DNA of 64,000 bases, taken from NCBI RefSeq assembly GCF_001428365.1, contig NZ_LMSH01000003.1, forward strand, positions 361,994-425,993. The letters run 5' to 3'. The stretch's first letter is position 1. Each line of letters opens with the position of its first letter. The stretch comes from Arthrobacter sp. Soil763 (lineage in GTDB: Bacteria > Actinomycetota > Actinomycetes > Actinomycetales > Micrococcaceae). The notes under the pieces are model-generated. The model was given only the letters and a program-made list of their open reading frames with translations. It had not been told where the DNA came from and did not search any database. Shown piece after piece: positions 46,986 through 56,201 of the stretch. A program made the translations under genes and the position numbers.

Positions 46986-48781
46986 AGGTACTGGCCCGTG
47001 CTCGGCATCGTCTCGATGGACTTCCCGGGCTCCTGGCCGGCTTTGCCTTGGACGATGGTGCGGATGTAGGTGATGCGTTCGCCCTTCTTGCCCGAGATGC
47101 GCGCCCAGTCGTCAGGGTTGGTGGTGTTGGGCATGTCCTCGTGCTCGCGGAACTCGTCGACGACGGCGCGGAGCAGGTGGTCGATGCGCAGGCCCTTTTG
47201 CCCGGTGGTCAGCAGGTCCTTGATGGCGGACTTCTTGGCCCGGTCCACGACGTTCTGCACCACGGCGCCGGAGTTGAAGTCCTTGAAGTACAGCATCTCG
47301 GTGTCGCCGTTGGCGTAGGTCACCTCGAGGTACTCGTTGGACTTTTCGGTGGAGTACATGGACTCCACGGTGCGCTGGATCATGGCGTCCACGGTGGCCT
47401 GGACGTCGCCGTTGTGTTCGGCGAGGTCCTGTTCATGGAAGGGCAGGTCCGTGGTGATGTACTTGTTGAAGATGTCGGCCGCGGCCTCGGCGTCCGGGCG
47501 CTGGATCTTGACCTTGACGTCGAGCCGGCCCGGCCGCAGGATGGCCGGGTCGATCATGTCCTCGCGGTTCGACGCGCCGATCACGATCACGTTGTCGAGC
47601 CGCTCGACGCCGTCGATCTCGCTGAGCAGCTGCGGGACGATGGTGGTCTCGACGTCCGAGGAGATGCCCGTGCCGCGGGTGCGGAAGAGCGAATCCATTT
47701 CGTCGAAGAACACCACCACGGGGCTGCCCTCGGAGGCCTTTTCGCGGGCCCGGGCGAAGATCAGCCGGATATGCCGTTCGGTTTCGCCGACATACTTGTC
47801 CAGCAGCTCCGGTCCCTTGATGTTCAGGAAGTAGCTCTTCATGTCCGTCTTGCCGGCGCGTTCGGCGGCGCGGGCGGCGAGTGAGTTGGCGACGGCCTTG
47901 GCGATCAGGGTCTTGCCGCAGCCCGGGGGCCCGTACAGCAGGATGCCCTTGGGGGCCTTGAGGCCGTGTTCGCGGTAGAGGTCGGGGTGCAGGAACGGCA
48001 GTTCGACGGCGTCGCGGATCTGTTCGATCTGCGGGCCGAGGCCGCCGATGTCCTGGTAGGTGATGTCCGGGACTTCCTCGAGGACGAGGTTCTCCACCTC
48101 CGAGCGCGGGATCTTCTCCAGCGCATAGCCGGTGCGGCTGTCGATCGAGAGCGCGTCGCCGACCCGCAGCTTCTCCGCCCGCAGGGCGCCGGAGAGCCGG
48201 ATCACCCGCTCCTCATCCGCGCGGCCGACGACGAGCGCCCGGTCGGCGCCGAGCAGTTCCTTGAGCGTGACCAGGTCTCCGGCCCGCTCGTAGCCGAGCC
48301 CGGCCACGATCAGCAGGGCCTCGTTGAGCAGGACCTCCTGCCCGACGGCGAGCTGGTTGAGGTTCACCAGCGGGCTGATGCCGACGCGCATCTTCCGTCC
48401 GGCGTTGAAGATATCCACGGACTCCTCCGTGGCCGCCTGGCCGCTGCTTCCCGGTGCGGGCGGCCGCTTCGGGTTCAGCTGCAGGATGGTGCCGAAGCTG
48501 TACGGCGGCTGGCCTTCCTGGTCGAGGGCGTTCTTCAGCCGCAGGATCTCCGCCTTGGCGGTCTCCAGCATGCCGACCAGCTTCGAGTTGTTCTGCGTGG
48601 CCGCGGCGAGCTGCCGGTCGATGTGGCGCAGCTTGTCCCGAAGGATGTTGACCTGCCGTTCGGCGACCGAGAGTTCACTCGCCGCGTAGCGTTCGGCGGC
48701 CGCGCCGGCCGTCTCCTGGCCGGCGTCGGCCGCCTCGTCCTCCGGCGTCCGGCCGTGGTCGTTGTTCGGAGTCTCCATCAT
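46982..48781 (-). CDS. arc: Proteasome-associated AAA ATPase (Arc/Mpa)
   Basis: Hexameric unfoldase that recognises Pup and feeds pupylated proteins into the 20S core. 599 aa. An N-terminal coiled coil (about 35-90, [21 protein letters not shown]), two OB-folds (about 100-240), an AAA domain with Walker A GPPGCGKT, Walker [12 protein letters not shown] and Arg fingers in LRPGRLDVK, and the C-terminal GQYL that docks into alpha-subunit pockets. It overlaps dop by 4 bp. The start ATGATG 48781 has GGAAGGGG upstream. Confidence 0.96.
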   Translation of the reverse strand: MMETPNNDHGRTPEDEAADAGQETAGAAAERYAASELSVAERQVNILRDKLRHIDRQLAAATQNNSKLVGMLETAKAEILRLKNALDQEGQPPYSFGTILQLNPKRPPAPGSSGQAATEESVDIFNAGRKMRVGISPLVNLNQLAVGQEVLLNEALLIVAGLGYERAGDLVTLKELLGADRALVVGRADEERVIRLSGALRAEKLRVGDALSIDSRTGYALEKIPRSEVENLVLEEVPDITYQDIGGLGPQIEQIRDAVELPFLHPDLYREHGLKAPKGILLYGPPGCGKTLIAKAVANSLAARAAERAGKTDMKSYFLNIKGPELLDKYVGETERHIRLIFARAREKASEGSPVVVFFDEMDSLFRTRGTGISSDVETTIVPQLLSEIDGVERLDNVIVIGASNREDMIDPAILRPGRLDVKVKIQRPDAEAAADIFNKYITTDLPFHEQDLAEHNGDVQATVDAMIQRTVESMYSTEKSNEYLEVTYANGDTEMLYFKDFNSGAVVQNVVDRAKKSAIKDLLTTGQKGLRIDHLLRAVVDEFREHEDMPNTTNPDDWARISGKKGERITYIRTIVQGKAGQEPGKSIETMPSTGQYL

Positions 48782-48859
48782 GCACCAGCCCCTTCCGTAC
48801 TTCTCTTAAGACCATAGCCCCAAGACGTCGGCTGCCGCTGAAGACTTCCGAAATACGGA

Positions 48860-49960
48860 CTAGTTCGTAACCTCCGGGGTGTCCACGACGTTGGTGCCGG
48901 CGATCGCGTCGCGGGCCGCGCGCCGCAGCTTCTTGTCCGAGACGGCGCGTTCGCCGACGGCGCCGGGGGTCCAGGCGTTGACGTCATCGGCGTCGAATTC
49001 GGTCTTGGAGGGCCGGCGCTTGACGGAGATGCCCGTCACGCCGTCGGCCAGCCGGCGGGTGACCAGCAGAAAACCGGTGTGGGCGACCATCCGGTGGTCC
49101 GGGCGCACGGCGAGGCCCTCCAGGTGCCAGCCGCGCACCATGGATTCCCATGCGTCGGGTTCGGTGAACCGGCCGTCGGCGCGGATGGCCTCGGCGGTGC
49201 GGGACAGCTGGGTCACCGTGGCGACGTAGTTGATCCACACCCCGCCCGGGGCCAGCACGGTGGCGACGGCGTCGAGGCATTCCCAGGGGGCGAGCATGTC
49301 CAGCACCACGCGGTCCACGGACCCCGGCGCCTCGGATTTGAGGACTTCCTCCTGGAAGTCGCCAAGGCTGATCTGCCAGGCCGGGTGCGGGCCGCCGAAG
49401 ATCGTCTCAACGTTGCCGCGGGCGATGTCGGCGAACTCCTCGCGGCGTTCGAAGGAGTGCAGGTATCCGCTGTCCCCGACCGCGCGCAGCAGCGAGATGG
49501 ACAGGGCGCCGGAACCGACGCCGGCCTCCACGACGCGGGCGCCCGGGAAGATGTCGGCCATGGTCACGATCTGGCCGGCGTCCTTGGGGTAGACGACGGC
49601 GGCGCCGCGGGGCATCGAGAGCACGAAGTCCGAGAGCAGCGGACGCAGGGTCTGGTACTGCTGGCCGACGTTGTTGACCACCACGGAGCCGTCGGGCTTG
49701 CCGATGATCTCGTCGTGGTTCAGGAAGCCCCGGTGCGTGTGGAACGCGCCGCCGGCCTCCAGGCTGATGGTGTTCATCCGGCCGCGTTCATCCGTCAGCT
49801 GCACCCGCTCGCCCTCGCGGAACGGTCCGCGCCGGCGGTTGGCGCCGACCGGAGCGGCCGGGGCTGCCGCCGGTGTGGGCGTGGCGGCGGCTGCCGCGGT
49901 GCTCTCCGCGGCTGGGCTGGTCCCGTCGGGGGTGGCGTTGGCGGCAGTGTCGCTGCTCAT
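48860..49960 (-). CDS. trmI: tRNA (adenine-58-N1) methyltransferase TrmI
   Basis: 366 aa. An N-terminal Ala/Pro-rich extension of about 40 residues precedes an OB-like domain and the SAM domain with RVVEAGVGSGALSISLLRAVG (motif I), HSFERREEFADIARGNV and RVVLDMLAPWECL. Makes m1A58 in tRNA. This gene is commonly found upstream of the Pup locus in actinobacteria. Start ATG 49960 with GAGGAA upstream. It lies 78 bp before arc and may be its operon partner. Confidence 0.92.
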   Translation of the reverse strand: MSSDTAANATPDGTSPAAESTAAAAATPTPAAAPAAPVGANRRRGPFREGERVQLTDERGRMNTISLEAGGAFHTHRGFLNHDEIIGKPDGSVVVNNVGQQYQTLRPLLSDFVLSMPRGAAVVYPKDAGQIVTMADIFPGARVVEAGVGSGALSISLLRAVGDSGYLHSFERREEFADIARGNVETIFGGPHPAWQISLGDFQEEVLKSEAPGSVDRVVLDMLAPWECLDAVATVLAPGGVWINYVATVTQLSRTAEAIRADGRFTEPDAWESMVRGWHLEGLAVRPDHRMVAHTGFLLVTRRLADGVTGISVKRRPSKTEFDADDVNAWTPGAVGERAVSDKKLRRAARDAIAGTNVVDTPEVTN

Positions 49961-50058
49961 GGGATGTTCCTCGCTCCTGTGAAAGCCGGGGTCGCGGATG
50001 TGGCGGCTGGCGCCGCTCCGTGGTCGGGGGCCGGAGAATTCACGACCGGCAGGTAACT

Positions 50059-51300
50059 CTACCGGGTCGGGCCCTGATCCCGGCCCTCGGTCCCGGAGCG
50101 GGCGCTCTCGTTACCGGGTGGCTGCTTGCCGGTGATGGCGTTCAGCACGGTCAGTTGGCGGAGCAGGCCGGTGACGGTGCCGTCGTCGTCGATGACGGCG
50201 TAGTCGGACCCCTCGAGCTGGGCCAGGTAGGCCAGCAGTTCCGCGCCGCGGTCGGTTTCCTTGACGTACGCTCCGGCGGCGAGCGGGTAGGCGACGGCGG
50301 TCGCCGGGGTGGCGGCGGCCAGTTCGGCGGGAACTTCCGCCGCGGCGGTCTCGTCGATCACCGCTGCGGGCCGGCCGTCCGGGCCGAAGAGCACAACGGC
50401 GGGAACGCCGCGCGGTGAATTCCGCAGCACGTCCAGGACGGTGGCGGCGCCGGGCAGGCCGACGGCCGGTTCCGCCAGGGCCGCGGCGTCGACCAGGTGA
50501 AGCCGGCTCCGGTAGCGGGCCTGCTGGATCGACGCCTTCGCCCCCATCCACAGGAAGCTGCCGACGAGCACGGTGATCAGCATCAGCGAGGTGTCCGGGC
50601 GGTTGCCGCTCAACAGCGGCAGTACGACGAACCAGACGGCGAGGGCGATCACGATGATCCTGCCCGCCCACCCGGCCGCGATGGTGCCCTGCTCGTGGCT
50701 TCCGGTGGCTTTCCAGACCGCGGATTCGACCAGCCGGCCGCCGTCGAGCGGCAGGCCGGGGAGCACGTTGAAGATACCGATCAGGAGGTTGGCCCAGACG
50801 AAGATGTTGACCAGGGGGTCCGCGAGGCCGGGAAGCGGGCCGGGGGCAACGACGAGCCAGCCGGCTCCGGCAAGGACCAAATTCGCGGCCGGGCCGGCCA
50901 TGGCCACCAGAACGGACTTCCCGGGCGAGGCGGTGAAGTTCTCGAACTGGGTGTGGCCGCCCCAGAGGTTCAGGACAATCTTGCTCGTGGGCCAGTGGTA
51001 GAGCCGGGCAGTGAGCGCGTGGGCCAGTTCGTGGACCAGCACCGAGATCAGCAGCAGCACGGCATAGGCGAACGCGGCAAGGTAGGCGGTGGCGCCGGCC
51101 CCGGGGTAGTTGTTGGCCAGGACCGGGCCGTACGCGACCACGGTGAAAGCCGCGATGACGAACCACGAGTAGGCGAGGATAACCGGGATTCCGGCGATCC
51201 TGCCCAGCGGGATGCCGCCGCGCAGGGAGAACGGCCGTTCCTTGTCCGGGGTGTCCCGGGCCTCTGGCGGCGCGGGCCGCCGCGCCGACGGCTCAGTCAC
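50059..51300 (-). CDS. M50-family site-2 protease with CBS domains
   Basis: 413 aa intramembrane zinc protease. Helices occupy about 30-250, with the metal motif HELAHAL in VLVHELAHALTARLYH and the second-ligand motif GLPLDGGRLVESAVW. Two C-terminal CBS-like repeats (about 265-395) include TVLDVLRNS and YAVIDDDGTVTGLLRQLTVLNAI. M50B proteases with CBS domains may sense nucleotides and process membrane-bound factors. GTG 51300 overlaps the HAD stop by 4 bp, so the pair is coupled. Confidence 0.92.
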   Translation of the reverse strand: MTEPSARRPAPPEARDTPDKERPFSLRGGIPLGRIAGIPVILAYSWFVIAAFTVVAYGPVLANNYPGAGATAYLAAFAYAVLLLISVLVHELAHALTARLYHWPTSKIVLNLWGGHTQFENFTASPGKSVLVAMAGPAANLVLAGAGWLVVAPGPLPGLADPLVNIFVWANLLIGIFNVLPGLPLDGGRLVESAVWKATGSHEQGTIAAGWAGRIIVIALAVWFVVLPLLSGNRPDTSLMLITVLVGSFLWMGAKASIQQARYRSRLHLVDAAALAEPAVGLPGAATVLDVLRNSPRGVPAVVLFGPDGRPAAVIDETAAAEVPAELAAATPATAVAYPLAAGAYVKETDRGAELLAYLAQLEGSDYAVIDDDGTVTGLLRQLTVLNAITGKQPPGNESARSGTEGRDQGPTR

Positions 51301-52007
51301 AGGCCGGCCCCGGTGAACTCGTGGCGGAGGGCCAGCAGCCCCTCCAGGTCGGCGACGGTCCGGCCGGCCAGGGTGTCCCAGGTGGCGCGGCGCGGGTCGT
51401 GCGGCAGGGGCACGATGTGCGGGATGGCCACGGTGAGGACACCGGACGCCACGGCGGCGGCGACGCCGGGGGCGGAGTCCTCCAGCGCGACGCAGTGGCG
51501 GTGGTCCAGTTCCGGGTCGTGCTGCTGGAGGAGTTCGACGGCCTTCAGGTAGGCCTCCGGGTGCGGCTTGCCCTGGGCCACGGTGTCGCCGGTGACCAGG
51601 AATTCAAAGTACGGCTTGGGCAGGCTGGCAACGATCTCGCGGGCCAGCGGGGCCTCTGACATGGTCACGAGGGCACAGCGGACGCCCGCGGTGTGCAGTT
51701 CGTCCAGCAGCTCCCGGGCGCCGGGCCGCCACGGCACCGATTCCCGGACCTGGTGCACCACGTGCCCGGTCAACGTGTCGATGATCTCGCGGACCTCAAG
51801 GTCCACGCCGGCTTCCTGCAGGATGCCGGCGGAGAACACGAGCGACTGGCCGACCAGCTGCATGGCTTTCTCGTGCGACCAGCGTCCGCCGTGGGCGGAG
51901 ACCAGGGCGTGCTCGGCCTCAATCCAGTACTGCTCCGTATCGACGATGGTGCCGTCCATGTCCCATAGTGCGGCTTTGAGCAGGGGCTGGGAGGCTGGCG
52001 ATCGCAT
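51297..52007 (-). CDS. HAD-superfamily phosphatase (beta-PGM-like)
   Basis: 236 aa. HAD motifs: nucleophile DMDGTIVDTE (about 15), TMSEAPL (motif II), QGKPHPEAYL (Lys, motif III) and LEDSAPGVAAAVASG (motif IV). A helical cap lies at about 20-90. Typical of small-molecule phosphatases or phosphoglucomutases. TAGACT lies 6 nt before ATG 52007. First gene of an HAD-M50 pair, divergent from the PAC2 gene. Confidence 0.9.
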   Translation of the reverse strand: MRSPASQPLLKAALWDMDGTIVDTEQYWIEAEHALVSAHGGRWSHEKAMQLVGQSLVFSAGILQEAGVDLEVREIIDTLTGHVVHQVRESVPWRPGARELLDELHTAGVRCALVTMSEAPLAREIVASLPKPYFEFLVTGDTVAQGKPHPEAYLKAVELLQQHDPELDHRHCVALEDSAPGVAAAVASGVLTVAIPHIVPLPHDPRRATWDTLAGRTVADLEGLLALRHEFTGAGL

Positions 52008-52141
52008 GCCCCAAGTCTACGGGTCCGGTCCCTGCCGTACCGGGCGGGAGCTGCTGTCGGGGCTACGCCGAGGGCGAATACGTGGAACTCCGCTCCCCCG
52101 GCTTCCTGCGCGGCCCGGCCGGTTCGACGTAGGGTGAACCC
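52008..52141. promoter_or_regulatory. Divergent promoter region, HAD / PAC2 genes
   Basis: Minus-strand TAGACT (52019-52014) and plus-strand TAGGGT (52130-52135) each lie exactly 6 nt before the respective ATG. No ribosome site precedes either start. Confidence 0.5.
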
Positions 52142-53047
52142 ATGAACAGCTTCGAGCCAGAGATCACGGAAGAGGACGCCGCGCCCGAGCCGGAGCGGTT
52201 GCTGCAGCCCGTCCCGGAGGGCCGCCGTGTCACGGTGATGCTGGCCGCCTTCGAAGGCTGGAACGACGCCGGCGAGGCCGCCAGCGACGCGCTGCGGTAC
52301 CTGAACAAGCTCTGGGGCGGCAAGAAAGTCGGCACCATCGACGCGGACGAGTACTACGATTTCCAGTTCACCCGGCCCACCATCCGGCGGACCGCCTCCG
52401 GTGAACGGAAGATCTCCTGGCCCTCCACCCGCATCTTCAAGGCCAGCGTCCCGGAGACCAATGTGGACGTCATCTTCGTCCAGGGGACCGAACCGTCCTA
52501 CAAGTGGCGGGCCTACACCGCCGAACTGCTGGTCCACGCCGAGGCGCTGAAGGTCGACTACGTGATCCTGGTCGGTGCGCTGCTGGCGGATGTGCCGCAC
52601 AGCCGGCCCATTCCGGTCAGCACGTCCACGGACGACACGGCCCTGCGGGAGCGGATGGACTTGGAAGCCTCCCAGTACGAGGGGCCCGTCGGGATCGTGG
52701 GCGTGCTCGGGGAGGTGGCGCTGCTGGCCGGACTGCCGACCATTTCGCTCTGGGCCGCCGTGCCGCACTACGTCGCCCAGGCCCCGTCGCCGAAGGCGCA
52801 GCTGGCGCTGTTGAACCGGATCGAGGAGCTCCTGCAGGTACCCCTGGACACCCGGGACCTGGTGGAGGATGCGGACGCGTGGGAACGCGGCGTCGATGAG
52901 CTCGCCACCGAGGACCCGGAGATCGCCGCGTACGTCCGGCAGCTCGAGGAAGCGAAGGACACCGCTGACCTTCCAGAGGCCAGCGGCGAGTCCATCGCGC
53001 GGGAGTTCGAGCGCTATTTGAAGCGCCGCGGCAAGGACAAGCCCTAG
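52142..53047 (+). CDS. PAC2-family protein (proteasome assembly chaperone-like fold)
   Basis: 301 aa. The N-terminal half has the PAC2 alpha/beta pattern (VTVMLAAFEGWNDAGEAASDAL, VDVIFVQGTEPSYKWRAYTAELL, VILVGALLADVPHSRPI); the C-terminal part is helical and charged. The fold is shared with eukaryotic proteasome-assembly chaperone 2, and its closeness to the Pup-proteasome cluster is intriguing. No role in bacterial proteasomes is established. The start ATG 52142 follows TAGGGT by 6 nt. Confidence 0.87.
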   Translation: MNSFEPEITEEDAAPEPERLLQPVPEGRRVTVMLAAFEGWNDAGEAASDALRYLNKLWGGKKVGTIDADEYYDFQFTRPTIRRTASGERKISWPSTRIFKASVPETNVDVIFVQGTEPSYKWRAYTAELLVHAEALKVDYVILVGALLADVPHSRPIPVSTSTDDTALRERMDLEASQYEGPVGIVGVLGEVALLAGLPTISLWAAVPHYVAQAPSPKAQLALLNRIEELLQVPLDTRDLVEDADAWERGVDELATEDPEIAAYVRQLEEAKDTADLPEASGESIAREFERYLKRRGKDKP

Positions 53048-53057
53048 GGGCCTCGGC

Positions 53058-54338
53058 CTAGAGTTCGACGCCGAGCAGCGCGTCGACGGCGTCGCGCACC
53101 AGCGCGGCGTCCACGGGGGACGCGCCGTCCGGCGCCGCCGCGGCGGCTGCGGCCCAGGCGTCCACGGCGGCGAGGGCGCGCGGGGCGTCAAGGTCATCGG
53201 CGAGGGCGGCGCGCAGCTGTCCGATCAGCGGCCCGGCGGAGCCCGCGGGTGCCAGGTCGACGGCGGCACGCCAAGCGCGCAGCCGCTCCTTGGCCTCCTC
53301 GAAGCCTTCCGCCGTCCAGGACCAGTCGCTGCGGTAGTGGTGGGCCAGGATCGCCAGCCGGATTGCGGCCGGTTCCTCACCGGCGGCGCGGAGCCGGGAC
53401 ACGAGCACCAGGTTGCCCTTGGATTTGCTCATTTTCTCGCCGTCCAGCCCCACCATGCCGGCGTGGGCGAAGTGTTTGGCCAGCGGAACCCCGGCCAGGG
53501 AGTAGGCATGCCCGGCGCCCATTTCATGGTGCGGGAAGACCAGGTCCGAGCCGCCGCCCTGCACGGTGAACGGAGCCGGCAGGTATTTCTGCGCGATCAC
53601 GGTGCACTCGATGTGCCAGCCGGGCCGCCCCTCCCCCAGGCTGGCGCCGGGCCAGCTGGGTTCACCCTCGCGGGCCACCCGCCACAGCAGCGGGTCCAGG
53701 GCCTGGCGCTTTCCGGCGCGGCCGGGGTCGCCGCCGCGCTCGGCGAAAAGTTCCAGCATTTCGGCATCGGAGAGGTGCGAAACGGAACCCAGGGTCCAGG
53801 CGTCGCGGGCCGCGGCGGAGTGCTTCCCGGCCGCCTCGACGTCATAGTAGACGTCGCCGTCGGGCTCACCGTCGGTTCCGGCGACCCGGTACGCCAGGCC
53901 GCGCTCCAGCAGGGACTCGATGGCGGGGACGATCAGGGGAATGGCCTCGACGGCGCCGACATAGTTGTCCGGTGCCAGCACGTTCAGGGCTTCCATGTCG
54001 GTGCGGAACAGCTCGATCTGGCTGGCGGCGAGTTCGCGCCAGTCCACGCCGGTCGCCGTCGCCCGTTCCAGCAGCGGGTCGTCGACGTCGGTGACGTTCT
54101 GGACGTAGGAGACCTGCTGGCCGCCGTCGCGCCAGGCCCGGTTCAGCAGGTCGAAGGCGACGTAGCTGGCCGCATGGCCCATGTGGGTGGCGTCGTAGGG
54201 GGTGATGCCGCAGACGTACAGGGACTGTTCCCCCGCTGCGTCAAGGGTGACCGGGCCGCCCTCGGCGGTGTCGAACAGACGCAGCGCGGGCATGCTGCCC
54301 GGCAGCTGGGGAACGGGGCGGGAAGTCCAGGATTTCAC
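53058..54338 (-). CDS. mshC: Mycothiol cysteine ligase MshC
   Basis: Adds cysteine to GlcN-Ins in mycothiol synthesis using ATP; evolved from cysteinyl-tRNA synthetase. 426 aa. The zinc/adenylation start [16 protein letters not shown] (HIGH-like), [34 protein letters not shown] and KMSKSKGNL (KMSKS) are intact. The tRNA-binding C-terminus of CysS is missing, as expected. Start GTG 54338 with TAGGCT 6 nt upstream, within the end of uppP, which lies 15 bp before it. Confidence 0.95.
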   Translation of the reverse strand: MKSWTSRPVPQLPGSMPALRLFDTAEGGPVTLDAAGEQSLYVCGITPYDATHMGHAASYVAFDLLNRAWRDGGQQVSYVQNVTDVDDPLLERATATGVDWRELAASQIELFRTDMEALNVLAPDNYVGAVEAIPLIVPAIESLLERGLAYRVAGTDGEPDGDVYYDVEAAGKHSAAARDAWTLGSVSHLSDAEMLELFAERGGDPGRAGKRQALDPLLWRVAREGEPSWPGASLGEGRPGWHIECTVIAQKYLPAPFTVQGGGSDLVFPHHEMGAGHAYSLAGVPLAKHFAHAGMVGLDGEKMSKSKGNLVLVSRLRAAGEEPAAIRLAILAHHYRSDWSWTAEGFEEAKERLRAWRAAVDLAPAGSAGPLIGQLRAALADDLDAPRALAAVDAWAAAAAAAPDGASPVDAALVRDAVDALLGVEL

Positions 54339-54353
54339 ACCCCAAGCCTAGTG

Positions 54354-55187
54354 CTAGGCGCTGATGACATTGAAACCGAGCAGCAGGTACAGCGCCAGGC
54401 CCAGGAAGATGCGGTACCAGACGAAGAGCCGGTAGCTGCGGGTGGAGACGTACTTGAGGAACCAGCCGATGATGACGTAGCCCACCACAAAGGCGATGAC
54501 GGTCGCGAGGGCGGTTTCCGGCAACCCGTAGGGACCGGTGAGACCGTCCTTGGAGACGACTTTGTACAGCTGGTACAGGCCGCTGCCGAAGACGGCGGGG
54601 ATGGCCAGCAGGAAGGAGTAGCGGGCCGCCGCCTCCCTGGTGTAGCCCATCAGCAGGCCTGCGGTGATGGTGCCGCCGGAGCGGGAGACGCCGGGAATCA
54701 GGGCCATCGCCTGGGCGAGCCCGTAGAGGATTCCGTGCTTGTAGCTCAGCTGCGTCAGCTCACGCTCCTGCCGGCCGACGGCGTCGGCGACCGCGAGGAT
54801 CATGCCGAAGACGATCAGGGTGGTGGCGACGATCCAGAGGCTGCGCAGCACGGACTCGATCTGGTCCTGGAAGAGCAGGCCGAGGATGATGATCGGGATA
54901 CTGCCCAGGATCACCAGCCAGCCCATCCGCGCGTCCGGGTCCTGCCGCGATACCTTGCCGGTCAACGAGCCGAACCAGGCCTTGACGATCCGGACGATGT
55001 CGCGCCAGAAGTAGACGATCACGGCGGTCTCGGTCCCCAGCTGGGTGATCGCGGTGAAGGCCGCTCCCGGATCCGCGGCGTTGGGCAGGAACTCCCCCAC
55101 GATCCGCAGGTGGGCGCTTGAAGAAATCGGAAGGAATTCCGTCAGTCCCTGCACAAGGCCAAGAAAGGCCGCTTCTAACCAGTTCAC
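54354..55187 (-). CDS. uppP: Undecaprenyl-diphosphatase UppP (BacA)
   Basis: Recycles undecaprenyl pyrophosphate to the monophosphate carrier for cell-wall synthesis; confers bacitracin tolerance. 277 aa, with seven or eight helices. Signatures: [18 protein letters not shown] (with catalytic Glu and Ser) and [19 protein letters not shown]. The start GTG 55187 has TAGGGT 8 nt upstream. It forms a small leftward unit with mshC. Confidence 0.94.
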   Translation of the reverse strand: MNWLEAAFLGLVQGLTEFLPISSSAHLRIVGEFLPNAADPGAAFTAITQLGTETAVIVYFWRDIVRIVKAWFGSLTGKVSRQDPDARMGWLVILGSIPIIILGLLFQDQIESVLRSLWIVATTLIVFGMILAVADAVGRQERELTQLSYKHGILYGLAQAMALIPGVSRSGGTITAGLLMGYTREAAARYSFLLAIPAVFGSGLYQLYKVVSKDGLTGPYGLPETALATVIAFVVGYVIIGWFLKYVSTRSYRLFVWYRIFLGLALYLLLGFNVISA

Positions 55188-55237
55188 GTTTATAGACCCT
55201 ACGTTATGGAGTTCCGAAGCACCGTAAGCTTGCAGGC

Positions 55238-56173
55238 ATGCAGCAGCGTTATGTCGGCAACAGTGGGTTGCGTGTCTCGTCCCTTTCCCTTGGCACCATG
55301 TCGTGGGCCGGTGAAACCGACGAGCAAGACGCCGCCGGCCTGCTCCGGGCGTTCGTCGACGGCGGCGGCACCATGATCGACACCGCAGCGTCCTATGGAG
55401 GAGGCGGCGCCGAGGTCCTGCTCGGCGGCATGCTGGGTGATGTCGTGGCCCGCTCGGAGGTCGTGATCTCCACCAAGGCCGGCCTGGGGGCCTCCGGCGG
55501 CCGGCGGAGCGTGGACACTTCCCGCAATGGAATGCTGTCCTCGCTGGACGCCAGCCTGGCCCGGCTGGGCACTGACTACGTGGACCTATGGTTCGCCCAG
55601 GCCTGGGATCCCAATGTGCCCCTGGAAGAGACCTTGTCCGCCCTGGAGTTCGCTGTCCGGTCCGGCCGGGCGCGGTACGCCGGCGTCTCCAATTTCACCG
55701 GCTGGCAGACCGCCAAGGCGGCGGCCGTCGCCGGGTTCCCGCTGGTCGCGTGCCAGGCGGAGTATTCGCTGCTGCAGCGCCGTGCCGAGGAGGAACTCAT
55801 TCCCGCGGTGGAAGACGCCGGCCTCGGCCTGCTGGCGTGGGGCCCGCTGGGGCGCGGTGTCCTGACCGGGAAGTACCGCGGCCACATGCCGGCAGACTCC
55901 CGGGCGGCCAGCCAGAAACTGGCCGGCTACGTTGAGCCCTACCTGGAGGGCGGTGCGTCCCGGGTGGTGGAGGCCGTGGCGATGGCGGCCAAGGGCCTGG
56001 GCCGGAGCGTCCTGGACGTTTCCCTGAGCTGGCTGCTGTCCCAGCACGGGGTGGCCTCCGCCGTGGTGGGTGCCCGGACACCGGTCCAGTTGAAGGAGAT
56101 CCTGGACGCGGACCTGAAACCGCTGCCGCCGGAAATCGCAACCGCCCTGGAGGACGTGTCCGCGCCGCTATGA
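55238..56173 (+). CDS. Aldo/keto reductase
   Basis: 311 aa NADPH-dependent TIM-barrel reductase. Catalytic-region motifs are [18 protein letters not shown] (Asp and Tyr), ISTKAGLG (Lys), [11 protein letters not shown] in place of the usual His-bearing strand, and GVSNFTGWQ. The C-terminal cofactor loop [14 protein letters not shown] is present. The conserved catalytic His is replaced by Gln (WFAQAW instead of Y-x-x-H), which deserves note. TAAGCT lies 7 nt before ATG 55238. Confidence 0.9.
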   Translation: MQQRYVGNSGLRVSSLSLGTMSWAGETDEQDAAGLLRAFVDGGGTMIDTAASYGGGGAEVLLGGMLGDVVARSEVVISTKAGLGASGGRRSVDTSRNGMLSSLDASLARLGTDYVDLWFAQAWDPNVPLEETLSALEFAVRSGRARYAGVSNFTGWQTAKAAAVAGFPLVACQAEYSLLQRRAEEELIPAVEDAGLGLLAWGPLGRGVLTGKYRGHMPADSRAASQKLAGYVEPYLEGGASRVVEAVAMAAKGLGRSVLDVSLSWLLSQHGVASAVVGARTPVQLKEILDADLKPLPPEIATALEDVSAPL

Positions 56174-56201
56174 TCCGGAGGGGAGGAGCGGTGGGTCCCG
56201 C

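Noticed and set aside
44898..47069. 723-residue open frame on the plus strand across pup-dop
   Set aside because: Antisense to Pup-pathway genes with strong motifs; no recognisable protein.
53337..55121. 594-residue open frame on the plus strand across mshC-uppP
   Set aside because: Antisense shadow; crosses two genes with intact catalytic motifs.
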